Positions 1-8,460 of a stretch of 64,000 nucleotides of DNA are shown in pieces. The stretch is from Thauera sp. JM12B12. GTDB lineage: Bacteria > Pseudomonadota > Gammaproteobacteria > Burkholderiales > Rhodocyclaceae. Where the stretch lies: the NCBI RefSeq assembly GCF_039614725.1, contig NZ_CP154859.1, positions 62,001 to 126,000 on the forward strand. Direction: 5' to 3'. The position numbers were made by a program, and so were the translations under genes. Numbering within the stretch: the stretch's first letter is position 1; each line of letters opens with the position of its first letter. The notes under the pieces are model-generated. The model did no database searches, was not told the origin of the DNA, and saw nothing but the letters and a program-made list of their open reading frames with translations.

Positions 1-385
1 GGTATTCGATCTTGCCGCCGAAGATCGCCACCTGGTGCGGCCGCCAGCGGATCTGAGCGAGGAACTTGCGCACGTAGGGGTTGGTGTCGGCCTGGCGCTT
101 GTGCGGCTTGCGGCCGACCGCATTGACCGAGAAGAAGGCGTTCGGCCGCGCCTCGAGCGCGGCCTGGTGACGGTCGATGAAGGCCTTCACCGCCGGACAG
201 TGGTGCCCGTAGCGGATGCTCGCGCCGATGACGACGCGGTCGCAGGCGTCGAGCTGCGCGGCGGACACGGAGCCGACCTCGGCCAGCACCGCTGCATGCC
301 CCGCCGCGCGCACGATCCCGGCGATGCGTTCGCAGATCTCCAGCGTGTGGCCGTCGATGGTGGAGTAGAGGATCAACAGTCGCAT
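1..385 (-). CDS. hemG: Menaquinone-dependent protoporphyrinogen IX dehydrogenase HemG, partial
   Basis: A flavodoxin-fold enzyme that oxidises protoporphyrinogen IX to protoporphyrin IX in haem synthesis, passing electrons to the quinone pool at the inner membrane. The translated N-terminus begins MRLLILYSTIDGHT, a typical FMN phosphate-binding loop. It continues with IGASIRYGHH and the basic GRKPHKR segment, and both match E. coli HemG closely from memory. The ATG is at 385-383. The C-terminal third lies beyond the left edge, so only about 128 of roughly 175 residues are visible. It reads away from the small periplasmic protein gene upstream. The family assignment is firm; the C-terminal part cannot be checked. 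Confidence 0.88.
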   Translation of the reverse strand, partial: MRLLILYSTIDGHTLEICERIAGIVRAAGHAAVLAEVGSVSAAQLDACDRVVIGASIRYGHHCPAVKAFIDRHQAALEARPNAFFSVNAVGRKPHKRQADTNPYVRKFLAQIRWRPHQVAIFGGKIEY

Positions 386-453
386 GGGGTATCCCCGACG
401 ACGGCACTCGGGCGCCCTGGCCGTGCGGCCGCGTGCAGGGCGCGACGAGAGGC

Positions 454-834
454 TCAGTTGCCGGTGACGATTCCCTCGACCACCTTCTTGCCCTCCGAGT
501 ACAAGGCCACCTGGCCGTCCTCGAATTCCACGTCCATGCAGCCGGTGTTGCCCTTGAGCTTGCCGTCGAGCCATTCGCGGCAGTAGCGCGCCTGCTCATC
601 CACCCACCAACGCGCCTTGGCACCCGTGGTGTCGGTGAGCGTGCCGTCGGTGCCGAACTTGAGCGTGTAGGCAGATTCGGTGCGCAGATACACGCCGATG
701 AAGGTGGCACCGGTGAGCAGCTTCTCGACCTCGGCCTTGTCCTTCATGAAGTTCTGCGCCAGCGCACCCGTGGAGGCGGTGGCGAGCGCGGCGGCGGCGA
801 TCAGGCCGCGCATGCAAGAGTATCGCTTCAGCAT
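454..834 (-). CDS. Small secreted hypothetical protein
   Basis: A 126-residue protein of unknown function. A hydrophobic signal peptide ends in TGALAQ, so the mature part of about 100 residues should be periplasmic. The mature region has two cysteines (in RYCREW and NTGCMD) that could form a disulfide, and an alternating pattern suggestive of a small beta-rich fold. The start at 834 is preceded by AAGGAAG at good spacing. A second Met (MRGLIA) eight codons in would also give a sensible signal peptide. It lies 69 bases downstream of the SPFH gene on the same strand and may be co-transcribed. I do not recognise the family. Confidence 0.75.
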   Translation of the reverse strand: MLKRYSCMRGLIAAAALATASTGALAQNFMKDKAEVEKLLTGATFIGVYLRTESAYTLKFGTDGTLTDTTGAKARWWVDEQARYCREWLDGKLKGNTGCMDVEFEDGQVALYSEGKKVVEGIVTGN

Positions 835-903
835 CGTTTGTCTTCCTTTGTCTTTCGGGTACGGATCCGGGAAATCGGTCGGAAGCCCCTGGGTGGGGCG
901 GAT

Positions 904-1767
904 TCAGCCGCGCGCGCCGAGGCGGCCGACGAGGCCGCGCAGGGTGTCCTGCAGGTCGGCGGGCATCACCACGATCTTGGCGCTGCCGGATTCGCCGAGC
1001 TTCTCGAGCGCGCCGATGTACTTCTCGCCGAGCAGGTACATCATCGGCCCACCCTGGTCGCCGATGCTCGCCGATACGCGGCGGATGGATTCGGCCGAAG
1101 CCTCCGCCAGCATGACCTGGGCATTGGCGTCGCGCTTGGCGGACTCGAGCCGCGCCTCGGCCTCGAGGATCGCGGCCTGCTTGGCACCCTCGGCCTTGGT
1201 CACCGCGGCCTTGCGCTCGCGCTCGGCGGCGGCCTGCATCTCCATCGCGCGCTGCATGGATTCGGACGGCTTGATGTCCTGGATCTCGACCGACTTCACC
1301 GTCAGCCCCCAATCCACGGCTTCGTCGGCGATGCTCTCGCGCAGCCGCGCCTTGATCTTGTCGCGCGAGGACAGCGCCTCGTCGAGTTCCATCTCGCCGA
1401 CGATCGAGCGCAGCGTGGTCATGATCAGGTTGCGGATCGCCTCGGAGAAATCGGTCACGCCATACACCGCCTTGACCGGGTCGGTGACCTTCACGAAGGC
1501 GATCGCATTGGTGAGGATGACCGCGTTGTCGCGGGTGATGACCTCCTGCTCCTGCACGTCGAGGATGATGTCCTTGGTCACCAGCTTGTAGGCGACGCGG
1601 TCGAGGTAGGGGATGAGGATGTTGAGCCCCGGACGCAGCGTGGCGTGGTACTTGCCCAGGCGCTCGACCACCCATTCCTCGCCCTGCGCCACCAGACGCA
1701 CACCCTTGGCGATCGTGATCACCACGAACACCAGCACCGCGATCGCGATCGCGAGTCCTTCCGACAT
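904..1767 (-). CDS. SPFH/stomatin-like membrane protein (paraslipin, QmcA type)
   Basis: A 287-residue stomatin/prohibitin-family protein. It has an N-terminal transmembrane helix (about residues 3-22), then the SPFH domain beginning VRLVAQGEEWVVERLGKY, and an alanine/glutamate-rich coiled coil (about 170-240) that drives ring assembly in this family. Such proteins scaffold the inner membrane and often modulate FtsH-type proteolysis. The ATG at 1767 is chosen because AAGGA sits seven bases upstream. The in-frame ATG at 1773 would be too close to that site. The NfeD-like gene lies 29 bases upstream, which is the usual pairing for this family. The function is inferred from the family. Confidence 0.9.
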   Translation of the reverse strand: MSEGLAIAIAVLVFVVITIAKGVRLVAQGEEWVVERLGKYHATLRPGLNILIPYLDRVAYKLVTKDIILDVQEQEVITRDNAVILTNAIAFVKVTDPVKAVYGVTDFSEAIRNLIMTTLRSIVGEMELDEALSSRDKIKARLRESIADEAVDWGLTVKSVEIQDIKPSESMQRAMEMQAAAERERKAAVTKAEGAKQAAILEAEARLESAKRDANAQVMLAEASAESIRRVSASIGDQGGPMMYLLGEKYIGALEKLGESGSAKIVVMPADLQDTLRGLVGRLGARG

Positions 1768-1796
1768 GATCATTTCCTTGCCTTCGTTTCCTTCGC

Positions 1797-2252
1797 TCAG
1801 GCCTTCGTCACCTTGACGTAGCTGCCTTCCACGCTCAGCACCCTGACTCGCTCGCCTGCGGCAATCGCAGTCTCGGCCACGCACGCCCACTCCTCGGCCC
1901 CCAGCACCGGACGCTGGAAGCGCACCTTGCCACGCTCGAACGGGGCGACTGCGCTCACCAGCAGCCCGACCTCGCCGATCACCTCGCCGGCCGCGGTGCC
2001 GATCAGGGTCCTGAAGCGGGAGCGTCGCGCCACGCTGAACCACAGCACGGTCATCGCCATCGAGGCGATGATCCAGGCCGCGATCTGCTTCGACAGCACC
2101 AGATCCGGCACGGCGAACAGCACGAGGCCGGTGAGCATCGCGCCGAGCCCGAACCAGATGACGAAGAAGGACGGCAGGGCGAGCTCGAGCAGCACCAGCG
2201 CAAGGCCGGCGATCTCCCAATGCCACCATTCGAGGATCATCGCGTCGTTCAT
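1797..2252 (-). CDS. NfeD-like membrane protein (YbbJ type)
   Basis: A 151-residue NfeD-family partner of SPFH proteins. It has three to four hydrophobic segments in the first 75 residues (for example LALVLLELALPSFFVIWFGL), then a C-terminal OB-fold domain of about 60 residues. That domain contains the GxxGxV...R motif region (EVIGEVGLLVSAVAPFERGKVRF) typical of the family. It sits immediately upstream of the stomatin-like gene on the same strand, an arrangement conserved across bacteria. It is thought to anchor or regulate the SPFH assembly. Its promoter must lie in the AT-richer gap to the right. Confidence 0.88.
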   Translation of the reverse strand: MNDAMILEWWHWEIAGLALVLLELALPSFFVIWFGLGAMLTGLVLFAVPDLVLSKQIAAWIIASMAMTVLWFSVARRSRFRTLIGTAAGEVIGEVGLLVSAVAPFERGKVRFQRPVLGAEEWACVAETAIAAGERVRVLSVEGSYVKVTKA

Positions 2253-2684
2253 GGCCAGACTTTAGCGCAGCTCGACTGCAAGCGGGTTCGCAAGCATTGA
2301 TCGGATCCTGTGCGTTGTTTATCGGGCGGTGGGAAAGCTGTGACCGGAGGGGATGAGCGATTGTGGATAAGTTGGCAATACGGCCATGCGGCATTTTTCA
2401 TCCACAAACCGTACGTGTCCGACACGGCACTCGCGCACCGGGTTTTCATCGTTTCAAGTTGCTGATTTGTATGTTTTAAATTGACTTGTCCACCGAATTG
2501 CGCCGTACATGATCTTTATGATCTTTTAAATCTTTAAATTCTGTGTACACCAAGAAGCACCCACCGACTCGCCTCGAACGGCCACGCCATGCAGCACTTC
2601 TCCCGACCGCAATGAACGCGACCTGCGTCGCGCGGGGTCGTGCAGCCCGGCTGCCCGTACGAGACGTATCGGGCGCCGGGAGTC
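2253..2684. other. Intergenic region with origin-like DnaA boxes and AT-rich 9-mers
   Basis: 432 bases without a convincing gene, between the rdgC stop and the nfeD start. It holds an exact DnaA box (TTATCCACA on the minus strand, 2362-2370), a one-mismatch box TCATCCACA at 2398-2406, and a two-mismatch box TTGTCCACC at 2486-2494. Three phased AT-rich 9-mers follow at 2511-2537 (GATCTTTAT, GATCTTTTA, AATCTTTAA), resembling the DNA-unwinding 13-mers of oriC. The stretch 2455-2545 is far more AT-rich than its surroundings. It must also contain the nfeD promoter. Short reading frames here have no ribosome site or family resemblance. Confidence 0.55.
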
Positions 2685-3683
2685 TCAGAACGGCGGATCG
2701 TCCGCGGCAACCGGCTGCGCAACCGGCTTGTCGGCCTGCAGGCGCGGCAGTTCGGCAGTGACGCCGGCGGGGACGACCGCATCCGCGCTCAACTCGCCGC
2801 CGAGCGCCACCACCACCGCCGGCAGCAGGTGTGCGAGCTCGCCCGTCATCAGCGCGAATTCGGCATTGAACAGCGCCTCGGCGTCGTCCTTGTCGGCCTC
2901 GCCGACCTGGTCGCGCACGACGTCGAGGAAGTCGAGGCGCTTGATCTCGAGCTTCTCGGTGAGCACGAAGCTGATGCGGTCGTCGAAGGTCAGCGCCAGC
3001 CGGGTCGGCAACTTGCCGGCCTCCAGGTGGCCCTTGACGTCGTCACCCTCGAGCGGATGGCGCGCGTAGCGCACCGCAGCCTTGTCCTCGGCCACCGAGC
3101 GCAGCTCGCAGTCCTGGTCGATGGTGAAGCCGTCCGGGGCCTCGCCGCCAGCCAGCCAGTCGGCCATCGCCGACATCGGCGAGCGCTCGGTGCGCAGCAG
3201 GGTGAGCGGGAAGCTGTCGAGCGTGTGGCGCAGCTGCTCGAGCATGTCCTCGGCCTTGCTCTGGCTGGCGGCATCGACCACCAGCCAGCCATTGACCGGG
3301 TCGATCCAGGCGAACATGCGACGGCGGCGGGTGAAGGCGCGCGGCAGCAGCTCCTGCGTGACCTGCTCGCGCAGCTCCTTGAGCTGCTTGCGGCCGAGCT
3401 TGTAGCCCTGCTGCTCGGCCAGCTCCTCGGCGCGCTCGTCGGCTTCCTGCTTGACCACCGCGGAGGGCAGCAGACGATGCTCGAAGCCGAGGCAGACCAG
3501 CCACTGGCCGCCCACCGCATGCACCAGCACCTCGTTGCCGAGCGGCGACAGCCAGCCGCGGCTCTCCATGTCCTGGCTGCCACAGGGATGGAAGGGCTTC
3601 TTCGCGAGCTGTTCCTCGAGGCGCTCGGCACTCATGTCCCAGTTGGCGGGCAGGCGGTAGATCTGCAGATTCTTGAACCACAT
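2685..3683 (-). CDS. rdgC: Recombination-associated protein RdgC
   Basis: A 332-residue RdgC, a ring-shaped, sequence-nonspecific DNA-binding protein that limits RecA loading and is tied to replication-fork repair. The N-terminus MWFKNLQIYRL, the segment KPFHPCGSQDMESRGW, and the basic stretch around residues 105-120 are all characteristic. The start at 3683 fits the family N-terminus and has AAGGAAA upstream. A longer frame begins 32 codons earlier but runs into the flanking repeat element and is rejected. A repeat palindrome (3743-3809) lies just upstream. Nothing looks degenerate. Confidence 0.95.
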   Translation of the reverse strand: MWFKNLQIYRLPANWDMSAERLEEQLAKKPFHPCGSQDMESRGWLSPLGNEVLVHAVGGQWLVCLGFEHRLLPSAVVKQEADERAEELAEQQGYKLGRKQLKELREQVTQELLPRAFTRRRRMFAWIDPVNGWLVVDAASQSKAEDMLEQLRHTLDSFPLTLLRTERSPMSAMADWLAGGEAPDGFTIDQDCELRSVAEDKAAVRYARHPLEGDDVKGHLEAGKLPTRLALTFDDRISFVLTEKLEIKRLDFLDVVRDQVGEADKDDAEALFNAEFALMTGELAHLLPAVVVALGGELSADAVVPAGVTAELPRLQADKPVAQPVAADDPPF

Positions 3684-3742
3684 GTACGGGGGTTTCCTTG
3701 GGGTGTGATTGGAGATGAGCGTGTGCTCGGGACCGGAATCGT

Positions 3743-3809
3743 GAGGGCGGGCTTGCCCGCGAAGGCAGCGCTTCGGCAATTGCCGTTCGCGGGCGAGCCC
3801 GCTCCCGCC
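3743..3809. repeat. REP-type inverted repeat (diverged copy)
   Basis: An imperfect inverted repeat. The left arm at 3743-3763 contains GGGCTTGCCCGCGAA and the right arm at 3786-3809 contains TTCGCGGGCGAGCCCGCTCCC, with a loop of about 22 bases. It is the same family as the near-perfect copies at 20021-20088, 22861-22928 and 44125-44196. It lies between the SRPBCC gene stop and the rdgC start. Elements of this sequence are known as repetitive extragenic palindromes in pseudomonads and some betaproteobacteria. Confidence 0.85.
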
Positions 3810-3846
3810 GTTCAGGTTGACACGCGGTTTCGGGGCGCGAAGGGCC

Positions 3847-4314
3847 TTACTGCGCCAGCCCGCCGGATGCGGCGATCATGCGGATCACGCGCACGGTGTC
3901 GAGGTCGGACTGGTGGTACGCCGAGCGCACGAATTCGGCGTAGCGCGCATCCTCGCCCTGCTCCGGCAGCGAGGTGTGATAGGCGAAGCGCAGGAAGAGC
4001 GCGCCGGGCTCGGGCTCCTCGATCGTGATCGTCAGGCTGCCGCCAGCATGCTCCTCGTTGGCCTCGGATTCGAAGCGGATCCAGCGCAAGGTCTCGAAGC
4101 TCACCCGGTCGCGGATCACCGCATGGCCGAAGTGCAGGTCGCGGACCAGGCCGTCCGCGGTGCGTTCGACGATCCGGCAGGCCTCCAGGCCGGGGAGGAA
4201 GGCGCGCGCATCCTCGGCGCGGCAGAGCAGGCCGAACCACAGCTCTTCACGTGTGAGCGGGGTCAGCAGCGGGTTGGCGAGATCATTGACCTCGATCAGG
4301 TGTTCGAATTTCAA
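3847..4314 (-). CDS. SRPBCC-superfamily protein of the DUF1857 type
   Basis: A 155-residue protein with the size and beta-alpha-beta layout of the START/SRPBCC ligand-binding fold. It opens KFEHLIEVND and has a conserved-looking RDLHFG...VRDRVSFETLRWIRFE core that fits DUF1857/AtaL-like proteins. No biochemical role is established for the family. The start is a TTG at 4314, supported by AGGAGA seven bases upstream. No in-frame ATG occurs early enough. It is divergent from rsuA, with about 70 bases between them. The fold call is moderate; the exact family is from memory. Confidence 0.65.
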   Translation of the reverse strand: MKFEHLIEVNDLANPLLTPLTREELWFGLLCRAEDARAFLPGLEACRIVERTADGLVRDLHFGHAVIRDRVSFETLRWIRFESEANEEHAGGSLTITIEEPEPGALFLRFAYHTSLPEQGEDARYAEFVRSAYHQSDLDTVRVIRMIAASGGLAQ

Positions 4315-4383
4315 GGCTTTCTCCTGAACGGGCAGGGCGGCAGTTTACCCGCTCGCGATACCGGCCGGGATAACATGCGCCCC

Positions 4384-5121
4384 ATGCAACTCGAACGCCT
4401 CCTCCATGCCCAGGGCTTCGGCAGCCGCAAGGAATGCCGCGCCCTCATCCGTGCCGGTTACGTCAGCGTCGCCGGCGAGCCCTGTGACGACCCCAATGCG
4501 GATTTCGACCCCGGCAGCCGGGATGGTTCGCCCGGGCTCGCCTTCAGCGTCGCCGAGCAGGCCTGGCAGTTCCGTGCCCAGGCCTACGTCGTGCTGCACA
4601 AGCCTGCCGGCTACGAATGCTCGCAGAAGCCGACCTTCCATCCCTCGGTCTTCACCCTGCTCCCGCCTCAGCTGCTCGCGCGCGGGGTGCAGTGCGTCGG
4701 CCGGCTCGATCAGGACACCACCGGTCTGCTGCTGCTCTCCGATGACGGCCAGTTCATTCACCACTGGAGCTCGGGCAAGAAGCGCACGCCCAAGGTCTAC
4801 GAGGTCACGCTCAAGCACGCGGTGGAGCAGGACTTCGCCGACAGGCTGGTGGCCGGCGTCGAACTCCATGACGAGCCGGTGCCGATCGCTGCTGCGGCCT
4901 GCGTGCTCACGAGCCCGACCACGCTGCGACTGACGATCTGCGAAGGCAAGTACCACCAGGTGAAGCGCATGGTCGGCGCGGCCGGCAATCGCGTCGAGGC
5001 GTTGCACCGCAGTCGCGTCGGCGGGCTCGAGCTCCCGGCGGAGCTGTTGCCGGGACAATGGCGCTGGCTGGAGGCGGACGACCTTGCCCGCCTCGCCGAT
5101 TTCCCCCCGCCTGCTGCCTGA
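4384..5121 (+). CDS. rsuA: 16S rRNA pseudouridine synthase, RsuA type
   Basis: A 245-residue RsuA/RluB/E/F-family pseudouridine synthase. An N-terminal S4 RNA-binding domain (about residues 1-60) starts MQLERLLHAQGFGSRKECR. The catalytic motif GRLDQDTTGLLLL holds the active aspartate in the RLD triplet, and the motif KYHQVKRM is typical near the C-terminus. The length matches RsuA, which modifies U516 of 16S rRNA. RluE-like alternatives cannot be fully excluded. An ATG three codons earlier (4375) is possible, but the family N-terminus favours 4384. A strong hairpin follows the stop. Confidence 0.85.
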   Translation: MQLERLLHAQGFGSRKECRALIRAGYVSVAGEPCDDPNADFDPGSRDGSPGLAFSVAEQAWQFRAQAYVVLHKPAGYECSQKPTFHPSVFTLLPPQLLARGVQCVGRLDQDTTGLLLLSDDGQFIHHWSSGKKRTPKVYEVTLKHAVEQDFADRLVAGVELHDEPVPIAAAACVLTSPTTLRLTICEGKYHQVKRMVGAAGNRVEALHRSRVGGLELPAELLPGQWRWLEADDLARLADFPPPAA

Positions 5122-5128
5122 CGGTCGT

Positions 5129-5171
5129 ACCCGAGGGCTGACGCCACGAGCGTGGCGTTCCGCCCTCGGGT
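5129..5171. terminator. Bidirectional hairpin between rsuA and the outer-membrane gene
   Basis: A perfect 10-bp inverted repeat (ACCCGAGGGC / GCCCTCGGGT) encloses a second small hairpin (ACGCCACG / CGTGGCGT). It lies between the convergent ends of rsuA and the next gene. The T-run is weak (TTCTTC), so it is a probable rather than a certain intrinsic terminator. Confidence 0.6.
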
Positions 5172-5178
5172 TCTTCGC

Positions 5179-6135
5179 TCAGAAGCGCATCTCGAGGTTC
5201 GCGCCGAGTGCCCACGAGCGCTCGCGTTCGCGATCCTCGCGCTGCGGCCAGTAGTGACCAACGATGAATTCGCCGATCAGCCAGTCGCGATAGACCGGCT
5301 GGGTCCATTTCACGCGCACGCCGTACTCATCGACGCTCTCCTTCGCTCCGGTCTCGCCGGTGACGAGCATCTCTCCTGACAGCACCCGGTCGTCACCGAA
5401 GCGCTTGAACAGGCCCAGGCTGCTGCCCCAGGCGAAATCGTCGGTCTTCTCCGAAATCGTGGTCGCGTTCTGCCATTGCAAGGCCAGCGTGGGCGTGAAT
5501 GCGTGCGCATAGTCGAGCGCCGTGGTCGAGCCGAACTTGTCCTTGTTGTTCCAGAAAATGGTCTCGCGGAATTCGATGCGATCCTGCGCGTTGAGCTCCC
5601 ACTGCTTGCGATAGCGCGCCTGGGTGTAGAACTTGAGCCCGCCACGCACGCCGACGCGGAAGTCGAGGTTCTTGCGCAGGGCCACGCCCAATCCGGCGAA
5701 GCCGGTCTGATCCTCCCGCCGACGCTCCTCGAGCAGCAGCTGCTCGCGGGTGAAGGCTTCCGACTGGTCGGTCAGGAGCTCGCGCTCGTTCTGCCGGCCG
5801 ATGAAGAGATAAGCCCTGTCGCGCAGGTTGGGCAGATCGAAGCGCGCGCGAAAACGCACGTTGGTATCCCACCCCTCGTCCTGACGCCAGAGGTTGCGCA
5901 GGCCGAGCCGGCCGTGGGTCACGCGACCGCCGTCCTCGAAGGGGCGATCGCCGAACCAGTCATTCACCGTTTCCCCGAGCCACACCGAGAAGCCGCGCAC
6001 ATAGGTGCGGCTGGTATCGAGCATGCCGTCTTCCTGGGCCGCATCCGGACTCACCGTGCTGACGGTGGCTTGGGCCGCCAGCGCGCAGGGGGCGAGCAGG
6101 CTCAGGAGAAGGGGAAAGGTGTGTCGTCGTGCCAT
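5179..6135 (-). CDS. Predicted outer-membrane beta-barrel protein, unknown function
   Basis: A 318-residue protein with a signal peptide ending CALAAQA. Its repeating amphipathic strands are rich in aromatic and charged residues, and the last residue is Phe (NLEMRF), the usual signature for BamA-dependent outer-membrane insertion. The ATG at 6135 has AGGGAG seven bases upstream. The protein has about a dozen candidate strands, for example LGLRNLW, VRFRARFDL, GLKFYTQARYRKQWELN and FIVGHYWPQ. I do not recognise a named family. It may be a channel or a structural barrel. It stands alone, converging with rsuA. Confidence 0.75.
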   Translation of the reverse strand: MARRHTFPLLLSLLAPCALAAQATVSTVSPDAAQEDGMLDTSRTYVRGFSVWLGETVNDWFGDRPFEDGGRVTHGRLGLRNLWRQDEGWDTNVRFRARFDLPNLRDRAYLFIGRQNERELLTDQSEAFTREQLLLEERRREDQTGFAGLGVALRKNLDFRVGVRGGLKFYTQARYRKQWELNAQDRIEFRETIFWNNKDKFGSTTALDYAHAFTPTLALQWQNATTISEKTDDFAWGSSLGLFKRFGDDRVLSGEMLVTGETGAKESVDEYGVRVKWTQPVYRDWLIGEFIVGHYWPQREDRERERSWALGANLEMRF

Positions 6136-6505
6136 TGATGAACTCCCTGGTCGGCAGCGCGGAGGCCGGTGCCATGCCGTGACTGCGGCTCCGTTGGCCG
6201 CGGGTGATGCCGGCATATTGCCGCTGGCGGCAAGCCCGCGGCAAGCGAAACGGCGCGTATGCGCAGGGTGGAGCTTTGTTCTTCTGTTTTTCTATTGATT
6301 TAAAGGATAAAGAAGTAAACAGTGCCCCGGAATCTGTGGATAAGTCCCTTCCGCCCTTGGCAGGCAAGACATTCGCCTGCTGACAACCGCGTTGATAAGG
6401 GCAGGGAGCGGCTGTTCGTGCTTTGTTCATCGAATTTCGGCCTTGCCGATTCCGGGCCTTTGTCCACATGCTCTCCGCCTTCTCTACCCAGGATTGTTCA
6501 TCCCC
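6136..6505. other. Intergenic region with DnaA-box-like sites upstream of earP
   Basis: 370 bases between the divergent outer-membrane gene and earP. It has an AT-rich tract at about 6280-6320, an exact DnaA-box sequence TGTGGATAA at 6335-6343, and a one-mismatch box TTGTCCACA at 6460-6468. A further exact copy, TGTGGATAA at 6559-6567, falls just inside earP. Promoters for both flanking genes must lie here. No start codon in the region has both a ribosome site and a plausible product. Confidence 0.5.
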
Positions 6506-7693
6506 ATGCTTGCCTCAGGTCCCGCCAGCCGGCCGCGCTGGGAAATCTTCTGCCAGGTTGTGGATAATTTTGGGGATATCGGCGTCTGCTGGCGGCTGGC
6601 GCGGGATCTGGCACGTCGCGGCGCGAACGGGGTCAGGCTCTGGGTCGATGACTGGGCGGTGCTCGTCCGCATCTGTCCGCCGGCGGCGGACTGCGATCGC
6701 CAGGGCGCCGTGTGGGTCGAGGGTGTGGAGTTGCGCCGCTGGACGTCGGCGTTCGTGCCGCTGATTCCGGGCGAGATCGTGGTCGAGGCCTTTGCCTGCG
6801 AGCTGCCTGCGACCCAGCTCGAGGCCATGGCCGCGTTGCGGCCCACGCCGGCGTGGATCAACCTCGAGTACCTGTCGGCGGAAGACTGGGTGGCCGGTTG
6901 CCACGGACTGGCGTCGCCGCATCCGCGCCTGCCGTTGGTCAAGCACTTCTTCTTCCCGGGCTTCGACGTCACCACCGGCGGGCTGTTGCGCGAATCTGCG
7001 CTGCTCATGCGCCGCGATCGCTTCCTCGCCGATCCGCATGGTCGTGCGGCGTGGCTGGCCGAGCGTGACATTCCGGTCGTACCGGAGGTGCTGCGGGTGT
7101 CCTTGTTCGCCTATGCACAGCCGGCGCTGCGCGGCCTGCTCGAGGCCTGGCAGCGCATGTCGCGGCCGGTGGTGGCGCTCGTGCCGGAGTCACGGTTGGT
7201 GGGCGACTTGGCCGCGGCGCTCGGTGTCCCGGAGCTCGTGCCCGGCGCCCGCATCGACCGCGGCGCGCTCAGCGTGCGCGTGTTGCCGTTCACCGACCAG
7301 GATGGCTACGACGCCTTGCTGTGGGCCTGCGATCTCAACTTCGTGCGCGGCGAGGATTCCTTCGTGCGCGCGCAATGGGCGGCGCGCCCCTTCGTCTGGC
7401 AGATCTATCCTCAGGCCGACGCCGCCCACCACGACAAGCTCGAGGCCTTCCTCGCGCGCTACCTCGCCGGCTTGTCCACGGACGCCGCCGCGGCGCAGGC
7501 GCATTTCTGGCGCGCGTGGAACGGATGCGCGGCCGCTGACGCCACGCCGGCGCAGGCCTGGCCGGCGTTTGCCGACGCCCTTCCCGAGCTCGCCGCGCAT
7601 GCCCGCGCCTGGTGCGACGGGCAAGCCGCGCAGCCCGATCTGGCGAGCCGCTTGACAAAATTCTGTTCGCACTCTGCTGGCGGCCCGGGGTAG
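6506..7693 (+). CDS. earP: EF-P arginine rhamnosyltransferase EarP
   Basis: A 395-residue GT-B-fold glycosyltransferase that transfers rhamnose from dTDP-L-rhamnose to Arg32 of elongation factor P, needed for efficient translation of polyproline stretches. The N-terminal motif [20 protein letters not shown] carries the two conserved aspartates (D20 and D24 here). The C-terminal signature [12 protein letters not shown] binds the nucleotide sugar. The ATG at 6506 puts these motifs at the family's usual distance from the start. A longer frame begins at 6392 but lacks resemblance there. It lies 65 bases before efp, whose Arg32 is present, so target and modifier agree. Confidence 0.93.
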   Translation: MLASGPASRPRWEIFCQVVDNFGDIGVCWRLARDLARRGANGVRLWVDDWAVLVRICPPAADCDRQGAVWVEGVELRRWTSAFVPLIPGEIVVEAFACELPATQLEAMAALRPTPAWINLEYLSAEDWVAGCHGLASPHPRLPLVKHFFFPGFDVTTGGLLRESALLMRRDRFLADPHGRAAWLAERDIPVVPEVLRVSLFAYAQPALRGLLEAWQRMSRPVVALVPESRLVGDLAAALGVPELVPGARIDRGALSVRVLPFTDQDGYDALLWACDLNFVRGEDSFVRAQWAARPFVWQIYPQADAAHHDKLEAFLARYLAGLSTDAAAAQAHFWRAWNGCAAADATPAQAWPAFADALPELAAHARAWCDGQAAQPDLASRLTKFCSHSAGGPG

Positions 7694-7758
7694 AATCGCG
7701 CGCTAATTTTTTCAAGGACATGCGGCCGCGCGCCGCGTCGATCAATTCAGGAAACAGC

Positions 7759-8316
7759 ATGAAAACCGCTCAGGAACTCCGCTCGGGCAACGTCATCATG
7801 GTCGGCAGCGACCCGCTGGTGGTGCAGAAGGCCGAATACAACAAGTCCGGCCGCAACGCCGCCGTGGTCAAGATGAAGTTCAAGAACCTGCTCACCGGCG
7901 CGCCGTCGGAGTCGGTTTACAAGGCCGACGACAAGTTCGAGGTCGTGGTCCTGGACCACAAGGAAGTCACCTACTCCTACTTCGCCGACCCGATGTACGT
8001 GTTCATGGACGCCGACTACGAGCAGTACGAGGTCGAGGCCGAGAACATGACCGACGCGCTCAAGTACCTCGAGGACGGCATGCAGTGCGAGGTGGTGTTC
8101 TACAACGGCAAGGCGATCTCGGTCGAACTGCCCAACAGCGTGGTGCGCGAGGTCGTCTACACCGAGCCCGCCGTCAAGGGCGACACCTCTGGCAAGGTCA
8201 TGAAGCCGGCCAAGATCAATACCGGCTTCGAGCTCCCGGTGCCGGCCTTCGTCGAGATCGGCGACAAGATCGAGATCGACACCCGCACCGACGAGTACAA
8301 GAACCGCGTCAAGTAA
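7759..8316 (+). CDS. efp: Translation elongation factor P (Arg32 type)
   Basis: A 185-residue EF-P with three beta-barrel domains that binds between the P and E sites of stalled ribosomes and promotes peptide-bond formation at proline runs. The loop residue to be modified is Arg32 (KSGRNAA), the target of EarP, not the lysine used by the EpmA/EpmB pathway. The start has AGGAAACAGC upstream. The full length matches the family, ending DEYKNRVK. The gene directly follows earP and is followed by a strong terminator. Confidence 0.97.
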   Translation: MKTAQELRSGNVIMVGSDPLVVQKAEYNKSGRNAAVVKMKFKNLLTGAPSESVYKADDKFEVVVLDHKEVTYSYFADPMYVFMDADYEQYEVEAENMTDALKYLEDGMQCEVVFYNGKAISVELPNSVVREVVYTEPAVKGDTSGKVMKPAKINTGFELPVPAFVEIGDKIEIDTRTDEYKNRVK

Positions 8317-8338
8317 GCGCGCGTCTCGCGTTCGACCG

Positions 8339-8364
8339 AAAGGGCCCGACCGGGCCCTTTTGCT
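8339..8364 (+). terminator. Rho-independent terminator after efp
   Basis: An inverted repeat AAAGGGCCCG / CGGGCCCTTT with a two-base loop, followed by a T-rich tail (TTTGCTTTT). It starts 23 bases after the efp stop codon, a classic intrinsic terminator. Confidence 0.85.
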
Positions 8365-8460
8365 TTTCCGGATGTTGCAGTGTGCAGTTTGCGGTTTTTC
8401 TTCGCCGCCGGATTGCGTACCCTGTCGATCAGCCCCCCATCCTGTCTGCTGCCGCCTTCG

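Noticed and set aside
433..1821. A 462-codon rightward frame opposite the SPFH gene.
   Set aside because: It is histidine/arginine/leucine-rich shadow sequence of a well-supported SPFH protein; no motif or start site.
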